Source: Acetobacteraceae bacterium B3987 (lineage in GTDB: Bacteria > Pseudomonadota > Alphaproteobacteria > Acetobacterales > Acetobacteraceae). Taken from it: a stretch of DNA of 64,000 nt. The DNA lies in NCBI GenBank assembly GCA_026537415.1, contig JAFNMF010000030.1, positions 186,001 to 250,000 on the forward strand, given 5' to 3'. The position numbers and the translations under genes are program-made. Under the pieces are notes generated by a model. The model did no database searches. It worked only from the letters and a program-made list of their open reading frames with translations, and had not been told where the DNA came from. How positions within the stretch are numbered: the first letter of the stretch is position 1; each line of letters starts with the position of its first letter. This document shows positions 25,260 through 34,771 of this stretch, piece after piece.

Positions 25260-26120
25260 TTAGGTCAATTCACTCAACATGCTGTCGACTTCTGCAAAGC
25301 CGGGCATGAATTCTTCGGGAATATCTTTACGGCCGATCTCAATACAGACCTGCGGCGGCTGCCCCTGAAGATAGGCCACCAGTACGGTGCGGATCGTCTC
25401 GTAATAACGATTATCCATCTTCACGATGGCCTGCATCCGTGATGCCAGAGGCCCCACCACACCATAGGCCAGCAGCACCCCGAGGAAGGTCCCCACAAGG
25501 GCTCCGGCAATCATTTCCCCCAGCACGGCAGGCGGTTTGCTAATGGCGGCCATGGTTTTCACCACACCCAGCACCGCCGCCACGATACCAAGAGCTGGCA
25601 GAGCGTCGGAAATACCGGAGAGTGATTCAGCAATATGCAAATCCTCATGCAGGTTCTTCTTCAACTCCCGCCCCATAATCTCATCCAACTGGTGGCTTTC
25701 ATCCAAATTCATGCTGATGAGACGCAGATAATCACAGATCATGTCACGGGTTTTTTCATCCTGTTTGATCCGTGGGGACGTCGCAAAAATGCTGCTTTCC
25801 TGCGGCTCCTCAAAGTCATTTTCCAAAGAGGCGATGCCCTTCATATTGGCCTGCCGCAACAGACGATACATCAGAGCCAGAAGGTCCATGTAACTTTGCT
25901 GACTATGACGTGGCCCTTTGACGACCAACATCAAATAACCGAAGACCGACTTCACCTCTGCCATGCTGTTGCTCATGATGAACACACCCACAGCAGCCCC
26001 CAGAATGGTCAGCAGCTCAAAAGGCATGGAGGCCAACAGGGGGGCCAACGCCCCGCCTGAGGCCGCAAAAGACCCAAACACGCAGAGCAACGCAAAAATC
26101 AGTCCACCGATATACAGCAT
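25260..26120 (-). CDS. motA: flagellar motor stator protein MotA
   Basis: 286 residues with four membrane helices: the first pair at the N-terminus (LYIGGLIFALLCVFGSFAAS; LLTILGAAVGVFIMSNS) and the second pair at about 170-225 (ALPALGIVAAVLGVVKTMAA; ALVGTFLGVLLAYGVVGPLA). The cytoplasmic loop between helices 2 and 3 carries the charged residues that touch FliG. With MotB it forms the proton-driven stator. It lies 34 bases after motB, so the order is motB-motA, the reverse of enterobacteria. Confidence 0.95.
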   Translation of the reverse strand: MLYIGGLIFALLCVFGSFAASGGALAPLLASMPFELLTILGAAVGVFIMSNSMAEVKSVFGYLMLVVKGPRHSQQSYMDLLALMYRLLRQANMKGIASLENDFEEPQESSIFATSPRIKQDEKTRDMICDYLRLISMNLDESHQLDEIMGRELKKNLHEDLHIAESLSGISDALPALGIVAAVLGVVKTMAAISKPPAVLGEMIAGALVGTFLGVLLAYGVVGPLASRMQAIVKMDNRYYETIRTVLVAYLQGQPPQVCIEIGRKDIPEEFMPGFAEVDSMLSELT

Positions 26121-26154
26121 CCCATCATTCCTCTCTCAAAACGGCTCTGGTGCC

Positions 26155-27354
26155 TCAGTTCTTCTTCCCGTTCTGTGCGTCCACCGTGCTGCCCCCCTGT
26201 GAGGGTGCAGCTACATTCCCCTGAAACGCAGCAGGCAACGCATGGAGACGGTGGATAAGCAGAACGATCCGCCGGTTCTCCGGTGCTTCAGGGTTGGCAG
26301 GATTGGCCAGACTACGGTCTGCCCTCCCTTCCACGCTTCTAATACGCCTGTCTGGATAGCCGGCCCGGACCAACAGCTCCCGCACACGGTCCGCTCTCAT
26401 CTCCGACAATGTCCAATTGGAGAGGCCGTGCGGATTGACCTTCCGCAAATGATACGGAACACCATCCGTTTCCCCGATAATGGAGATGTCTTCAGGCAGA
26501 CCGCCAAGCCACGCCCCGATCTGTCCCAATAGGGCCATCCCCTCTTTGTTGGGCATGGTTTCGCCATTATCAAACATCGGCTTATGAACTGTATCCTGCA
26601 CCTCAATGCGGATTTCATCACTGCCTACCCTGAAGCCGAGATTATCCTTCAGGCTGCTCAACCCGGATTCATGAGTGAGGCTGGCTTTCAGCCCTTCCAT
26701 GGTCTGCCGAAGGCGATCATCTTCCTGCACTGCCTGATGCAGACCGCTCCCAACACCTGCTGCATCATAGCCGTGAAACGCATTGGATGAATGTGCAGAG
26801 GTCGAGGCCCCAGCACTACCATCAACAGCTTCATTACCTTGACCAACTTGACCGATATTCTCTGCGGCCCCGCTCTTTGGCCCACCCAATGGAATGATCT
26901 CCGGGCGACCAACACTCGCCTCATCCGGACGATCCACCATACTGGAAGGGAGAATACTGATCCCACTATTGGTCAGGATTCCTTCATTGGCCTTACCGCC
27001 CCACTGCCCCTGATCCTCTGGATGATTTTCTGAAGAATCCGGCTTTGGAGGTGGTTCATGGTCAGAATTATGGACCGTACGCAGGGCAGAAGGGGCCGAA
27101 AGAGGCGATGTTTCGAGTAAAGCCTGATCCGACGTTGCCTTACCGGTCCTATCCGCCATCGGGTTGAAAAAGAGGGCGATCCCACGTTTCTGCTCATCAG
27201 TAGTAATGTTCAACAACCACATGAGCAGAAAGAACGCCATCATGGCGGTCATGAAATCGGCATAAGCCACCTTCCAGGCACCACCATGATGCCCGGCTTC
27301 CACCACCTCTTCCCGTTTGATGATAATGGGGCGGCTATTCTTCCGGTTAACCAT
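26155..27354 (-). CDS. motB: flagellar motor stator protein MotB
   Basis: 399 residues. One N-terminal membrane helix contains the proton-binding aspartate D33 (WKVAYADFMTAMMAFFLLMW). A long periplasmic linker (about 70-230) is followed by an OmpA-like peptidoglycan-binding domain (about 245-375: SIIGETDGVPY, LSEMRADRVRELLVRAGY and NRRIVLLIHR). The usual GHTD of that domain reads GETD here. The linker is longer than in E. coli MotB. It starts the motB-motA-fliK-flgD-flaF unit. Confidence 0.94.
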   Translation of the reverse strand: MVNRKNSRPIIIKREEVVEAGHHGGAWKVAYADFMTAMMAFFLLMWLLNITTDEQKRGIALFFNPMADRTGKATSDQALLETSPLSAPSALRTVHNSDHEPPPKPDSSENHPEDQGQWGGKANEGILTNSGISILPSSMVDRPDEASVGRPEIIPLGGPKSGAAENIGQVGQGNEAVDGSAGASTSAHSSNAFHGYDAAGVGSGLHQAVQEDDRLRQTMEGLKASLTHESGLSSLKDNLGFRVGSDEIRIEVQDTVHKPMFDNGETMPNKEGMALLGQIGAWLGGLPEDISIIGETDGVPYHLRKVNPHGLSNWTLSEMRADRVRELLVRAGYPDRRIRSVEGRADRSLANPANPEAPENRRIVLLIHRLHALPAAFQGNVAAPSQGGSTVDAQNGKKN

Positions 27355-27417
27355 GATAACAGCACCCCCCTCCCGCTTTACCCATCAACATCAGGCCGCA
27401 GATGGCCCTAACCATCA

Positions 27418-28182
27418 TCAACGACCCCGATTATGGGCAATACCCACACGCACGGACGGCATGCCGGAGAAAGAGGCCGTGCCGGTATGAGTCAGCTCAA
27501 TGGAAGTATCCAGCCAGACTTCACCACCAATTTCCCGCCAGCGTTTGCAGAACGTGTAGTCCTCGCTGAGATATGTGCCGCTTTCAGCATCCACGCTGCC
27601 CTCAAACAGAGCGAAACGACGGCCATCTTCACCCGCAGGTGCATCAATGCGCTTATATTCCAGCTCCGGATAAGCTTTAATCATACGACTGACCGCATGG
27701 CGGCTAATCATCATAAAGCCCGTCCCGGCATAAGCTGTCTTCAGCAAAGGACCATGTTCGTAGGTCTCATGCATGGCGGCGGTCTCGCCTACATAACGCA
27801 ACGAAGCTGTCTGCTGGCGTTCACCAGCCAGAATGTTGCGTTTCGTTTCCTCATCCCAGAAGCGATCACGCAATGGGTACAGCCCGGCGATCACGTCTTT
27901 TCCAGCTTCGAACAAACGCGTCGGTGCATTAGCAGGAAAACTGATATCGGCATCAACAAAAAGAATATGCGAACAATCCGACCGAAAATAAAAGTTGGCA
28001 AGAAGCGTATTACGTGCCCGTGTTACCAGAGCATCATCACCAACATGCATGACTGTCATGGGAATACTCTGCCCGCTAGAGGCATAGCCGATAACGGATA
28101 GCATATAACCGGTCGTCACCATCCCGCCGAAACAGGGTGTTGCCAGCATAATCTTCCCTGATGGTGTGGTCCCCGTCTGCAT
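27418..28182 (-). CDS. GT-A fold glycosyltransferase
   Basis: 254 residues. The DXD metal and nucleotide-sugar site is FVDADISFP (D77, D79), preceded by VTRARNTLLANFYF, and a late acidic motif, LSEDYTFCKRW, follows. The pattern resembles the Anp1/GT62-like group of cytosolic transferases. No signal peptide or membrane helix is apparent. It lies 63 bases upstream of motB on the same strand, so it is transcribed with or just before the stator genes. Substrate unknown; flagellin or lipopolysaccharide modification is an inference from position. Confidence 0.75.
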   Translation of the reverse strand: MQTGTTPSGKIMLATPCFGGMVTTGYMLSVIGYASSGQSIPMTVMHVGDDALVTRARNTLLANFYFRSDCSHILFVDADISFPANAPTRLFEAGKDVIAGLYPLRDRFWDEETKRNILAGERQQTASLRYVGETAAMHETYEHGPLLKTAYAGTGFMMISRHAVSRMIKAYPELEYKRIDAPAGEDGRRFALFEGSVDAESGTYLSEDYTFCKRWREIGGEVWLDTSIELTHTGTASFSGMPSVRVGIAHNRGR

Positions 28183-28381
28183 CGTTGCTATTTCCTTCCA
28201 TGAAGCCTGCCCTTAGGAAAAGGACATGACAAATCTTATTTATCCATAAGAATACCGCAGCGAATTATTGAGTCTCAAGGCTTTTATAAGGAATAAAATT
28301 AAATTAGCGTCAAAATAAGAAGGATTTAATGATAATAAAACCGTAGCGAAGGGGCTATGTCACCCATCTTCAATCTTTCAT

Positions 28382-28840
28382 TCATACTTCCAGCTCTGCC
28401 AGAAATTTCTGATGCTGTGCCCGCTCATCCAAGGCTGTCTGCTCCTCCTTCTGTATTCTCTGAAGCCGCTCCAATCTCTCATCACGCAACAGACCGTCTG
28501 TCACCTCCTGTTCACGTACCAACCCCATCACGCGATTCCGTGCCACAGCACTCACCTGTCGGGCCTCTTCCAATGTCTGCTCCAGCCGTTCCACCTCTTC
28601 CTGCGCTATGGGGAGCCAATAACGATATCCGTTCCATAACGTTAGGTCCTGCGCTTCTTCCTCCCGAGCTTTGCTGACAAGAAGTCGGTTCTCCTGCATT
28701 TGAGTCTTCAACTCGAGGATGCTGCTTTCAATCCGCTTTTCCTCTGCCAGACAACGGGCCAGTTCTATCCGAGCCAAGTTGCTGCTTCGCTTCTGGAGCG
28801 TACCAAGTGATCTCAAAGCCTTAAGACGGGCCGGTTTCAT
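28382..28840 (-). CDS. fliJ: flagellar export protein FliJ
   Basis: 152 residues, almost entirely a long coiled coil (two antiparallel helices, for example EEVERLEQTLEEARQVSAVA), which is the FliJ fold. FliJ acts as the rotor-like stalk of the FliI ATPase and brings chaperones to FlhA. The identification rests on size, coiled coil and its place directly after fliI, 19 bases apart. Confidence 0.85.
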   Translation of the reverse strand: MKPARLKALRSLGTLQKRSSNLARIELARCLAEEKRIESSILELKTQMQENRLLVSKAREEEAQDLTLWNGYRYWLPIAQEEVERLEQTLEEARQVSAVARNRVMGLVREQEVTDGLLRDERLERLQRIQKEEQTALDERAQHQKFLAELEV

Positions 28841-28859
28841 GATGTCTCCTCCCTAAAAC

Positions 28860-30347
28860 CTATGCCGAGTAGCTGTTCGGGTCTTCCCCCTGTGATAGGA
28901 TTCGTCGCAGACCGGCAAAGGCGTCCTCCAGCGACACACGTTCCGTCTTCTTTTGAATGAGAAATCCCTCCAACTGCGGGCCAAGCTGCACAGCAAGGTC
29001 CGCTTCAGGGTCATTTCCAGCCTTATAGGCCCCGAGCCGCACCAGGTCTCGCACCTCTTCCCACTGGGAAAGAATCCGCCGTGCCCGTACGGTCAGTTCA
29101 TTTTCCTCCTCGCTGTTACAGCCCGGAACGGAACGGGAAAGAGACCGCAGAATATTGATGGCAGGGTACCGGCCCGACTCAGCGATGGAACGCTCCAGCA
29201 CCACATGACCATCCAGAATCCCCCGGACCGTATCTGTTACCGGTTCATTCTGGTCATCCCCTTCCACAAGAACGGAAAAGAAAGCCGTCATCTGGCCTGC
29301 TCGGCCTTGCTCATCCCGTGGGCCCGGACCAGCCCGCTCCAAAAGGCGAGGAAGCGTAGCAAATACGCTAGGCGGATAACCACGAGTGGCCGGAACCTCG
29401 CCTGCCGAAAGGCCAATCTCCCGCAGAGCCTGACAGAAACGGGTTACGCTATCCATCAGAAGCAGAACGGATTTGCCTTGATCCCGAAAATATTCGGCCA
29501 CTGCCATCGCACTATAGGCGGCTTCCCGGCGCATCAGAGCAGAACTGTCCGAGGTGGCGACAACCAGAACAGACTTTTCCAGCCCTTCTGGCCCTAAATC
29601 ATCCTCCATGAATTCACGCACCTCACGGCCTCGTTCCCCCACGAGAGAAATAACCGTGACATCGCAGGCCGTTTCTCTGGCCAGCATCCCCATAAGTGTA
29701 GACTTTCCCACACCAGACCCAGCAAAGAGCCCCAGACGCTGCCCCTGACGGCAGGTCGTAAACAGATTCAGTGCTTTGATACCCAGATCAATCCGTGGCC
29801 CAAGACGGGCTCGACCTGCTGCCTCTGGCGGGGAAGCATGTCGCCGCTGCCGTGCAGCCGATGGCACAAGAGGTCCTCTGCCATCCAAGGGCTGTCCCAT
29901 CGGGTCCACGACACGACCAACCCATGATTCATTCACCGCTAAACTACCCGAAACTCCCTGCTGCCTTTGCCCATACAGAGCATGAAAGACTGGGCATCCT
30001 GCTCCAATACCCTCAATAGACTCGTACGTCATGGCAAGAGCCTGCCCATGACGAAATGCTATGATTTCCGCCAGAATATCCCGGCCACACAGCGTTCTAA
30101 TCCTTATCTGGTCCCCTACTGCTGTAAACAGGATCATACCCGCCACGGTGACACAGAGCCCCGATACATCCACGACACGCCCCAGCAACTCCCCTACCGG
30201 AGCCCCCGCCACTGAAGGCTGAATGGCATTCGTCAAAGCGGTTATAGCATCCCTCTGCCAAGACAGCTGGACAGACAACATCACATGTCGTTCCCGTACG
30301 TCCCGGCATTGGGCCTCAATATCCGGCAGAAAAAGCGGATCAACCAT
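28860..30347 (-). CDS. fliI: flagellar export ATPase FliI
   Basis: 495 residues. The start is the ATG at 30347, which overlaps the preceding stop in TGATG. Walker A is GSGVGKST, Walker B is VLLLMDSVTR, and the F1-like signatures VGERGREVREF, GEVPATRGYPPSVFATLPRL and a C-terminal NELTVRARRILSQWEEVRDL are present. FliI forms a hexamer under the export gate with FliH (FliH is encoded at 43.4-44.2 kb) and FliJ. Residues about 340-350 (AGPGPRDEQGRAGQMTAFFS) are the usual catalytic loop. Confidence 0.97.
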   Translation of the reverse strand: MVDPLFLPDIEAQCRDVRERHVMLSVQLSWQRDAITALTNAIQPSVAGAPVGELLGRVVDVSGLCVTVAGMILFTAVGDQIRIRTLCGRDILAEIIAFRHGQALAMTYESIEGIGAGCPVFHALYGQRQQGVSGSLAVNESWVGRVVDPMGQPLDGRGPLVPSAARQRRHASPPEAAGRARLGPRIDLGIKALNLFTTCRQGQRLGLFAGSGVGKSTLMGMLARETACDVTVISLVGERGREVREFMEDDLGPEGLEKSVLVVATSDSSALMRREAAYSAMAVAEYFRDQGKSVLLLMDSVTRFCQALREIGLSAGEVPATRGYPPSVFATLPRLLERAGPGPRDEQGRAGQMTAFFSVLVEGDDQNEPVTDTVRGILDGHVVLERSIAESGRYPAINILRSLSRSVPGCNSEEENELTVRARRILSQWEEVRDLVRLGAYKAGNDPEADLAVQLGPQLEGFLIQKKTERVSLEDAFAGLRRILSQGEDPNSYSA

Positions 30348-31180
30348 CAAAATAGCCCAGAAGACGACGTCCCGTCGCTGCTACCGCCAAACAGAGCGAG
30401 AATACCATCTCCGCCATCATCCCCACCAAAAAGATCAAGCATACTGGCAGGCTTATCATCGCTATTATAACTGGGGTGCATCTGTATCTGTGTCAGGTAT
30501 CGTTCGGCATAACGCTGAACAGCATCCGGCTTAGAGAAACTGTTCATATCCACTTTGCTGCTGATAATCCGTTTCTGCTGGTCGAAGTCCAAAGCCCCGA
30601 ACTGATCAGGGTCATACCCACTAACAACCTCCGCCACACGCAACAGAGTGGGATCCGCCATCAAGTCATTCACTGTCTTGACTGTACCAGACTGCATCTT
30701 CCGGGTAAAATAGAGTGCATCACCCACACCATTTTTCTGCTGAGCATCACTCGTCTCATACTGGCGTTGCTCGTAAGAACTTATGGTCGAAGCAATCATA
30801 TCTGACGTAAAAGGCGTTGCAGCAGCCGTGCCATGCCCCGCTCCCATACTGGAAAACGCATCAGCAAAAGCCAGCCAACTGGCGTTCTGGGACGTCCGTG
30901 CCAAAGAAGAAGAGGACGTAGGGTCCTGCGTCAACAAGGCTTTCTCGATCGCCTGCTGCGAACCAAGGGTACTCAGGTTATAAGCTTTCAGTACCACCTG
31001 ATTAGCAGAATAATTACGCATCAGCTGGTCGGCAGTCGTGATGGACGGTGCCTTGTCCTGAAAATCCGCCACCATGCGTTTGGCTGTATTGTCGCCCTGT
31101 ATGCTATCAGACGCCGCTTTGACCTCGTTCTTCTGAGCCATCAGAAACTGCGCCACGGGTGAAATGCCACCAAGCCCCAT
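30347..31180 (-). CDS. DUF1217 protein of the flagellar cluster
   Basis: 277 residues read from the ATG at 31180, which has GGAGG nine bases upstream. Features are SITTADQLMRNYSANQVVLK, ALLTQDPTSSSSLART and a C-terminal helical part (VQRYAERYLTQIQMHPSYNS). This is the DUF1217 family, found only in alphaproteobacterial flagellar loci, where it is thought to be an exported axial or assembly protein. It is the first gene of DUF1217-fliI-fliJ and its stop overlaps the fliI start. Confidence 0.88.
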   Translation of the reverse strand: MGLGGISPVAQFLMAQKNEVKAASDSIQGDNTAKRMVADFQDKAPSITTADQLMRNYSANQVVLKAYNLSTLGSQQAIEKALLTQDPTSSSSLARTSQNASWLAFADAFSSMGAGHGTAAATPFTSDMIASTISSYEQRQYETSDAQQKNGVGDALYFTRKMQSGTVKTVNDLMADPTLLRVAEVVSGYDPDQFGALDFDQQKRIISSKVDMNSFSKPDAVQRYAERYLTQIQMHPSYNSDDKPASMLDLFGGDDGGDGILALFGGSSDGTSSSGLF

Positions 31181-31374
31181 AAGCCACCTCCCTTCATAGA
31201 AGCATGTCGCTGACATGAACTCTGCCAGCATTCCAGCAACATTAAATCATCAATAATTAATACAAAGCTAAAAAGGACTTATTTTAACCATAGTATGATA
31301 TGATGAAGCCTGCAAATATGACATATCTTCACTATAAGACATGCGATAGGTAAAATACGATAAGAAGGACATCC

Positions 31375-32100
31375 ATGAAACATTATGTCATCAGTCTTGC
31401 CCGAACACCGGACCGTTTGGAACGGTTTCAACGGTTCAACCAGCATGGCCCCGAGATCATCCATGCCCCTGGCATTGATGGCAAAACACTGAACAGGCAG
31501 GAGACCATTCAGGCTGGCCTTCTGACCAAAGAGTGCCGCTTCACGGCGGGGGCTGTAGGGTCGGGATTAACCCATGTTGCCTTATGGGGTACCATCGCCC
31601 AAAGTGACGAACCCGCCACCATCTTTGAGGATGATGCTTTCCTTTGCCAGAATTTTGAACAAAAAAGCCAGCAAATCATCAACCAACTCCCGGAGGACTG
31701 GGAGATTATCCTATGGGGCCAGAACTCCGATGCCCCCCTCCATTATGAGGTCCTACCCGGTCAGACGGACTGTTTCGCCTATTTCAATCAGGATGATGTC
31801 CGCCGCGGCATCGAAGAGTTCCGACACCAAAAAGTCGAGACACTTCCTTTCCGCCTGAAGCAGGCTTTCGGCATCTGTGGCTATGCCATCTCTCCCCGTG
31901 GGGCCCTCTCTCTCATGAAGCGTTGCCTGCCCATGACAACACTGCCCATCAATTATCCCTCATTAGGGAACCGAACCCTACTGAGTAGCAGCATCGATCA
32001 CCTCATGAACCGCCATTATGAGGATATGAAAGCCTATTGCTGCGTCCCGCCTCTTGTCCTGACGGACAACCTGACAGCCCAAAGCCTGAACCGGGAATGA
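31375..32100 (+). CDS. glycosyltransferase family 25 protein
   Basis: 241 residues. It starts MKHYVISLARTPDRLERFQR, the typical GT25 (LPS galactosyl/glucosyltransferase) opening, then AGAVGSGLTHVALWGTIAQS and the acidic FEDDAFL motif, then FGICGYAISPRGALSLMKRC. GT25 enzymes add galactose or glucose to lipopolysaccharide and some related enzymes glycosylate proteins. AAGGA is five bases before the ATG. The lipoprotein gene begins inside its stop codon (ATGA). Confidence 0.85.
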   Translation: MKHYVISLARTPDRLERFQRFNQHGPEIIHAPGIDGKTLNRQETIQAGLLTKECRFTAGAVGSGLTHVALWGTIAQSDEPATIFEDDAFLCQNFEQKSQQIINQLPEDWEIILWGQNSDAPLHYEVLPGQTDCFAYFNQDDVRRGIEEFRHQKVETLPFRLKQAFGICGYAISPRGALSLMKRCLPMTTLPINYPSLGNRTLLSSSIDHLMNRHYEDMKAYCCVPPLVLTDNLTAQSLNRE

Positions 32101-32588
32101 AAGTCATGGCCCTGAAAATTACCTGCCCGCCCACTCTCGCAGCACTTGTCTGCACAACTCTACTGGGTCTGACCGGTTGCACCCGACCCGCCGCTCCGTA
32201 TCTGGAAAAGGGCAGCCTGCTCAGCCATGCGGGTTTCGTAGCGCACGCAGCCAATACGACAGCCCGCTTTACCCTCATGAACAGCCTACCACCCGGCAAC
32301 CTGACCTACCGTATGAGCCCAGAAGGGCAGCGCATTTATCTTTATGCCGACCCATTAGCCTGTGGCTGTGTCTATATGGGAGATGAAGTCGCTTACAAGA
32401 CATTACAGGCACACATGCAGGCCATCATGCAGCGCAAGCACGCTCATCATCCACCACAAGACCCGTCTCTAACCGCCATGACAGCCGAAAACTACCGAGA
32501 CACAACCCCGTGGGACTGGACCATCTGGAGCCCAACAGCGGACCCGGGCAATAACCAGCCCCGCCATATGATTGGTGGATACTGGTAA
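32097..32588 (+). CDS. predicted lipoprotein
   Basis: 163 residues from the ATG at 32097, which overlaps the previous stop; an ATG nine bases on is also possible. The signal sequence ends in the lipobox LTGC (C28), so it is probably an outer-membrane lipoprotein. The mature part contains LACGCVYMGDEVAYKTLQAH and a C-terminal NYRDTTPWDWTIWSP. No family recognised. Translational coupling with the GT25 gene links it to envelope glycan work. Confidence 0.8.
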   Translation: MKVMALKITCPPTLAALVCTTLLGLTGCTRPAAPYLEKGSLLSHAGFVAHAANTTARFTLMNSLPPGNLTYRMSPEGQRIYLYADPLACGCVYMGDEVAYKTLQAHMQAIMQRKHAHHPPQDPSLTAMTAENYRDTTPWDWTIWSPTADPGNNQPRHMIGGYW

Positions 32589-32595
32589 AAGACAT

Positions 32596-32618
32596 GCAAC
32601 GGGCTAAAAGCCCGTTGC
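32596..32618. terminator. hairpin between convergent lipoprotein and FlgN-like genes
   Basis: GCAACGGGCT (32596-32605) and AGCCCGTTGC (32609-32618) pair perfectly over a three-base loop. No long T run follows on the plus strand; ATGTCTTTTA follows on the minus strand. Confidence 0.6.
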
Positions 32619-33119
32619 TCAGGCCCGGTCATTCAACGAAAGCGACCCGCAAGAGGTGTCCGCCCCTGCTTCTCCGGTCCGGTCATAACCATGACGGTTC
32701 GCTTCCACCGCACTATCAATCAGCAACTTCATGACAGCTTCCTGCGTTACAAGTGCCCCTTGCAACAGCTCGCTATTCTGGGCCGCAACCTCAACAAAAC
32801 GCCGTTGCACATTCTGGAAGTTAACCGACAAATTCTCAGCCCGGACACCATACTTACGTGCCTGAGCAACAAGATCTGCCAGCTCCTCCATGGTCGCTGT
32901 TTTTTCTGGCAAGAGTGCCGCAGCGGAGGGAACGTCATTATTCTGCAAGAAGTGGCTCTCCTGCGCCATGATGTCAGCCGCTCTGGTAAAAGCTCCCATG
33001 AGATGGGATAGAAAAGCACCATCTAGTTCCTGCCCGTCCAGCCCTTGAGCAATCTTGTCCCCTCTGGAGAAATGTTCGGCAAACCGACGCACGGTTTTAC
33101 CAATATTCCGTAACGTCAT
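32619..33119 (-). CDS. FlgN-like flagellar chaperone candidate
   Basis: 166 residues, largely helical, with a central coiled-coil pattern (KTATMEELADLVAQARKYGV and VNFQNVQRRFVEVAAQNSEL). Position and size fit FlgN, the export chaperone for FlgK and FlgL, which often follows flgJ in alphaproteobacteria. The sequence match itself is weak, so the role is inferred from context. Its ATG overlaps the stop of the rod-binding protein by four bases (ATGA). Confidence 0.65.
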   Translation of the reverse strand: MTLRNIGKTVRRFAEHFSRGDKIAQGLDGQELDGAFLSHLMGAFTRAADIMAQESHFLQNNDVPSAAALLPEKTATMEELADLVAQARKYGVRAENLSVNFQNVQRRFVEVAAQNSELLQGALVTQEAVMKLLIDSAVEANRHGYDRTGEAGADTSCGSLSLNDRA

Positions 33120-33475
33120 GGTCTGTCCCCTTTTACCCTATTGCCGCTCTGCGCTGCTTTTTCCTGCATGGCCTTCATCCGGCCATAGACCTGATGGGCA
33201 ATCCCCACACCACCACTGCGGGCGACCTCTTTGCCTAACTCCAGCACCTGCATGGAACGGAACTGCTTTTCTGCATTTCCACCTCCAAAGGGGGCAGCGG
33301 AATTATCAACCGTATCAAACATAGGCTGGAGCATTTCCCCCAAAGCCATCGCCTCAAAATCCTGTGCGGTTTTGCGCGTCTTACTTTCATCCTGCTGTGA
33401 AAGGGGCTGGCCTCGGGTAGCCTGCTTTCCGGCAGCATGCATGGGCACTGCATGCGAGACTGACGAAACACTCAT
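33116..33475 (-). CDS. flgJ: rod-binding protein, FlgJ N-terminal domain only
   Basis: 119 residues. It matches the rod-binding half of FlgJ: KTAQDFEAMALGEMLQPMFD, then FGGGNAEKQFRSMQVLELGK. The muramidase half of enterobacterial FlgJ is absent, as usual in alphaproteobacteria, so a separate enzyme must open the peptidoglycan for the rod. A lytic transglycosylase gene lies close by at 34.8-35.9 kb, divergent from flgI. Confidence 0.88.
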   Translation of the reverse strand: MSVSSVSHAVPMHAAGKQATRGQPLSQQDESKTRKTAQDFEAMALGEMLQPMFDTVDNSAAPFGGGNAEKQFRSMQVLELGKEVARSGGVGIAHQVYGRMKAMQEKAAQSGNRVKGDRP

Positions 33476-33536
33476 GAGTCGGCTTTTCCTTCCATATAAG
33501 ACAGAGGGTCAGACCGGAGCCGCCCTGCTCCTACGA

Positions 33537-34709
33537 TCAGCGCACTTCCAGCTCAGCCTGTAACGCCCCATCCGCCTTGATAGCCTGAAGAATACTAATC
33601 ATGTCTCTAGGACCGACGCCTAAAGCGTTAAGACCCGTCACAAGATTGGCCAGAGATGGGCCATCCGAAAGGATACCCATCTTATGTTCACGATCTGTTG
33701 TGACGTTAATTTGCGTTCTGGGGACAACCGCCGTCTGCCCCGCACCAAAGGCATTGGGCTGAACCGCTTCGGGGGTGTTGGTTACCTGCACGGTCAGATT
33801 CCCCTGAGCGATGGCCACCGTGGTGATACGGACATTATCCCCGATAACAATAGTACCGGCGGCTTCATCAACAATGACCTTGGCCATCGTATCCGGCGTG
33901 ACGGTCAGGTCACCAATCTCATACAGAGCTTCGGAAACATTGCGGCCTGCCAGATTGACCGCCACTGTTCTCGGGTCATCCACACGGGCTGTTCCCCGGC
34001 CCATATGCTGGTTAATGACATTGGCAATGCGGACGGCTGTCGTATAATTCGAGTTCTTGAGAGAGAGATGGATGATCCCGCTGGCACCCAATAGAACAGG
34101 GACTTCCCGCTCCACCACGGCCCCATTGGCAATGTGGCCACTGGTCGGCACGTTACGGGTAGCGACAGCCCCCGGCCCTCGAGCCGTGAAAGCATTCGTC
34201 ACAAGCGACCCCTGCGCAACGGCATAAACTTCACCATCAGCCGCCTGAAGGGGCGTGACGATCAACGTACCACCGGTCAAGCTCTGTGCATCACCCACGG
34301 CGGAAACCGTCACATCAATGCGGCTCCCCCCATGAGAAAAAGGCGGCAGGCTGGCCGTAACCATCACAGCAGCAGTGTTGTGTGTCTGTAGCTGAATGGC
34401 TTTGTCCCGTATGTTGACACCTAAACGGTTCAACATCCCGACCAATGTCTCACGAGTGAAGAGCGTGTTGGTCAGCCGGTCTCCGGTACCATTCAAACCA
34501 ACAACCAGCCCGTATCCTACAAGCTGGTTATCTCGGATACCTTCATAATCCACAATATCCTTGATGCGGACCGCAGAGGCACGGGCCGAGCCACCCAAAA
34601 ACATGCCAGACAGCACGCATCCTAAGATCACCAGCATCATATAGCGACAAGCAGGCCGAGCCCCATTCAGACCTCGGGACAGCCAAACGCAACAGCTCTT
34701 CAAAAACAT
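33537..34709 (-). CDS. flgI: flagellar P-ring protein FlgI
   Basis: About 390 residues from the ATG at 34709, which has AGGAGA about 11 bases upstream; a TTG 24 bases earlier is an alternative. A signal peptide (MLVILGCVLSGMFLGGSARA) precedes SAVRIKDIVDYEGIRDNQLV and GYGLVVGLNGTGD, the start of mature FlgI. The C-terminus GLNALGVGPRDMISILQAIK is also canonical. FlgI forms the periplasmic ring around the rod. Order: flgI, flgJ, FlgN-like. Confidence 0.96.
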   Translation of the reverse strand: MFLKSCCVWLSRGLNGARPACRYMMLVILGCVLSGMFLGGSARASAVRIKDIVDYEGIRDNQLVGYGLVVGLNGTGDRLTNTLFTRETLVGMLNRLGVNIRDKAIQLQTHNTAAVMVTASLPPFSHGGSRIDVTVSAVGDAQSLTGGTLIVTPLQAADGEVYAVAQGSLVTNAFTARGPGAVATRNVPTSGHIANGAVVEREVPVLLGASGIIHLSLKNSNYTTAVRIANVINQHMGRGTARVDDPRTVAVNLAGRNVSEALYEIGDLTVTPDTMAKVIVDEAAGTIVIGDNVRITTVAIAQGNLTVQVTNTPEAVQPNAFGAGQTAVVPRTQINVTTDREHKMGILSDGPSLANLVTGLNALGVGPRDMISILQAIKADGALQAELEVR

Positions 34710-34737
34710 CAAGCATAGTCTCCTACGCTCCAATCTA

Positions 34738-34762
34738 ACCTTATATATGGAATATACAAGGT
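34738..34762. promoter_or_regulatory. inverted ACCTT/AAGGT pair between flgI and the transglycosylase
   Basis: ACCTT (34738-34742) and AAGGT (34758-34762) flank a 15-base AT-rich spacer in the 62-base divergent gap, resembling the repeats before fliF and flgG. Confidence 0.4.
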
Positions 34763-34771
34763 AAATTATTT